Positions 7,227-7,513 of a DNA stretch of 7,513 bases are shown here, one piece after another. The stretch lies in the NCBI GenBank assembly GCA_031268525.1, contig JAIRXA010000083.1, positions 1 to 7,513 on the forward strand, given 5' to 3'. The translations under genes and the position numbers were made by a program. How positions within the stretch are numbered: position 1 is the stretch's first letter; every line of letters begins with the position of its first letter. This DNA is from Coriobacteriales bacterium. GTDB taxonomy: Bacteria; Actinomycetota; Coriobacteriia; Coriobacteriales; UBA8131. The notes under the pieces are model-generated. The model did no database searches, was not told where the DNA came from, and was given only the letters and a program-made list of their open reading frames with translations.

Positions 7227-7237
7227 TAGGGGCGGAC
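7227..7237. repeat. Single unit of the dispersed TAGGGGCGGAC repeat
   Basis: TAGGGGCGGAC is identical to 666-676 and to the complement of 731-741. It starts 13 bases after the adhesin stop and is not followed by its palindromic half, so it looks like a remnant. It shows the repeat is dispersed in this genome. Confidence 0.55.
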
Positions 7238-7265
7238 ACTCAGAAAACCTCTCGACAGAGTGAGC

Positions 7266-7316
7266 GTGCCATCTCAAAGTGAAAATTCGTCACAGATTTT
7301 CACTTTCAGGTGGCAC
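7266..7316. terminator. Long hairpin downstream of the adhesin gene, possible terminator
   Basis: Arms of 21 bases (7266-7286 and 7296-7316) pair except for one mismatch and one G-U wobble, around a 9-base loop (TCGTCACAG). The inner part is AT-rich (AAAGTGAAAAT facing ATTTTCACTTT) and the outer part GC-rich (GTGCC facing GGCAC). It lies 53 bases past the stop codon. No U-tract follows on either strand, so it is not a textbook intrinsic terminator. It could instead be a dispersed palindromic repeat, or protect the 3' end of the transcript. Confidence 0.45.
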
Positions 7317-7338
7317 TGTGCTTGAATGCGTCGAGGGT

Positions 7339-7383
7339 GCTTCAGCTCAAATCCACTCAAATCCACTCAAATCCGCCTGAAGC
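7339..7383. repeat. Three tandem 10-bp repeats inside 7-bp inverted arms
   Basis: CTCAAATCCA occurs at 7346-7355 and 7356-7365, with a third copy at 7366-7375 that differs only in the last base. The array is bounded by GCTTCAG (7339-7345) and CTGAAGC (7377-7383), which are perfect inverted repeats. It sits about 40 bases upstream of a likely -10 box, so it may be a regulator binding array for the downstream gene, or slippage-prone DNA. Confidence 0.6.
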
Positions 7384-7422
7384 TGAGCTCCATTCTCCAG
7401 CCTCCGCAAGCGCGTCGTCGTA

Positions 7423-7431
7423 TGCTATAGT
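7423..7431 (+). promoter_or_regulatory. Extended -10 promoter for the next gene
   Basis: TGCTATAGT supplies the TG extension (7423-7424) and a -10 hexamer TATAGT (7426-7431, five of six consensus bases). The corresponding -35 region (about 7403-7408) matches poorly, which is usual for extended -10 promoters. Transcription would start near 7437. Confidence 0.4.
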
Positions 7432-7481
7432 TGCCCAAGCAGTGATCCCCGCATCGTATGACCCGGAAGGGATGGGTATCC

Positions 7482-7513
7482 TTGTCTGACTTCAGCTATC
7501 AACGTGCACTGCT
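7482..7513 (+). CDS. Start of a gene continuing past the window (tentative)
   Basis: TTG at 7482 is preceded at nine bases by GGAAGGGA (7465-7472) and opens a frame, MSDFSYQRAL, that reaches the window end without a stop. An alternative ATG at 7458 in the same frame lacks a binding site. Ten residues are too few to name the product. The opening loosely recalls the N termini of UMP kinases, but that is only a guess. Confidence 0.4.
   Translation, partial: MSDFSYQRAL

Noticed and set aside
7346..7375. CRISPR-like array
   Set aside because: The repeats are 10 bp with no spacers between them, so this is a simple tandem repeat.

Overview
The window reads entirely on the + strand. It looks like a moderately GC-rich Gram-positive genome. 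The best guess is an actinobacterium of the Coriobacteriia type, for example an Eggerthellaceae-like gut anaerobe. This rests on three things: a giant Sec-exported surface protein with an LPxTG sorting signal, a domain with motifs such as TSNVPAEEF, WTPATWGDLDG and ALRFEYG that I associate with surface proteins of such bacteria, and a zinc-ribbon membrane protein of a style common in that group. The assignment is from memory of families, not from a search.

Layout: (1) 1-582 is the C-terminal part of an ABC-2 (NatB-like) permease that begins upstream of the window. (2) 583-1005 has no gene but is rich in repeats: a cluster of GTAGGGGCGGAC-type units (632-743) and a perfect 19-bp inverted repeat pair (772-790 and 930-948). 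(3) 1006-1911 encodes a 301-residue protein with an N-terminal double-CxxC zinc ribbon, one membrane helix and an unrecognised outer domain. (4) 1912-2311 is a gap of about 400 bases with a small dyad, a plausible promoter (2111-2139) and a perfect hairpin just before the ribosome binding site of the next gene. (5) 2312-7213 is one uninterrupted 1633-codon gene for a multidomain surface adhesin. (6) 7214-7513 holds another unit of the GGGGCGGAC repeat, a long hairpin, a triple 10-bp tandem repeat inside inverted arms, an extended -10 promoter and probably the first codons of a new gene.

The most unusual item is the architecture of the giant protein. Its first 1276 residues form a complete, ordinary sortase substrate: signal peptide, Ig-like adhesive region, SpaA/Cna_B domain, two further outer domains, LPITG, a hydrophobic helix and an Arg-rich tail. 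The frame does not end there. It continues through a short basic loop into what looks like a second signal peptide ending in an AxA site, a second Cys-free outer domain, an acidic linker and a third membrane helix with a basic tail. The gene therefore looks like a fusion of a sortase substrate with a separate membrane-anchored partner. Sortase cleavage at LPIT|G would split it into a wall-linked adhesin and a membrane-resident piece of 388 residues. No sortase gene is in the window.

The genes need not form one operon: both intergenic gaps exceed 390 bases and each later gene has its own strong ribosome binding site.
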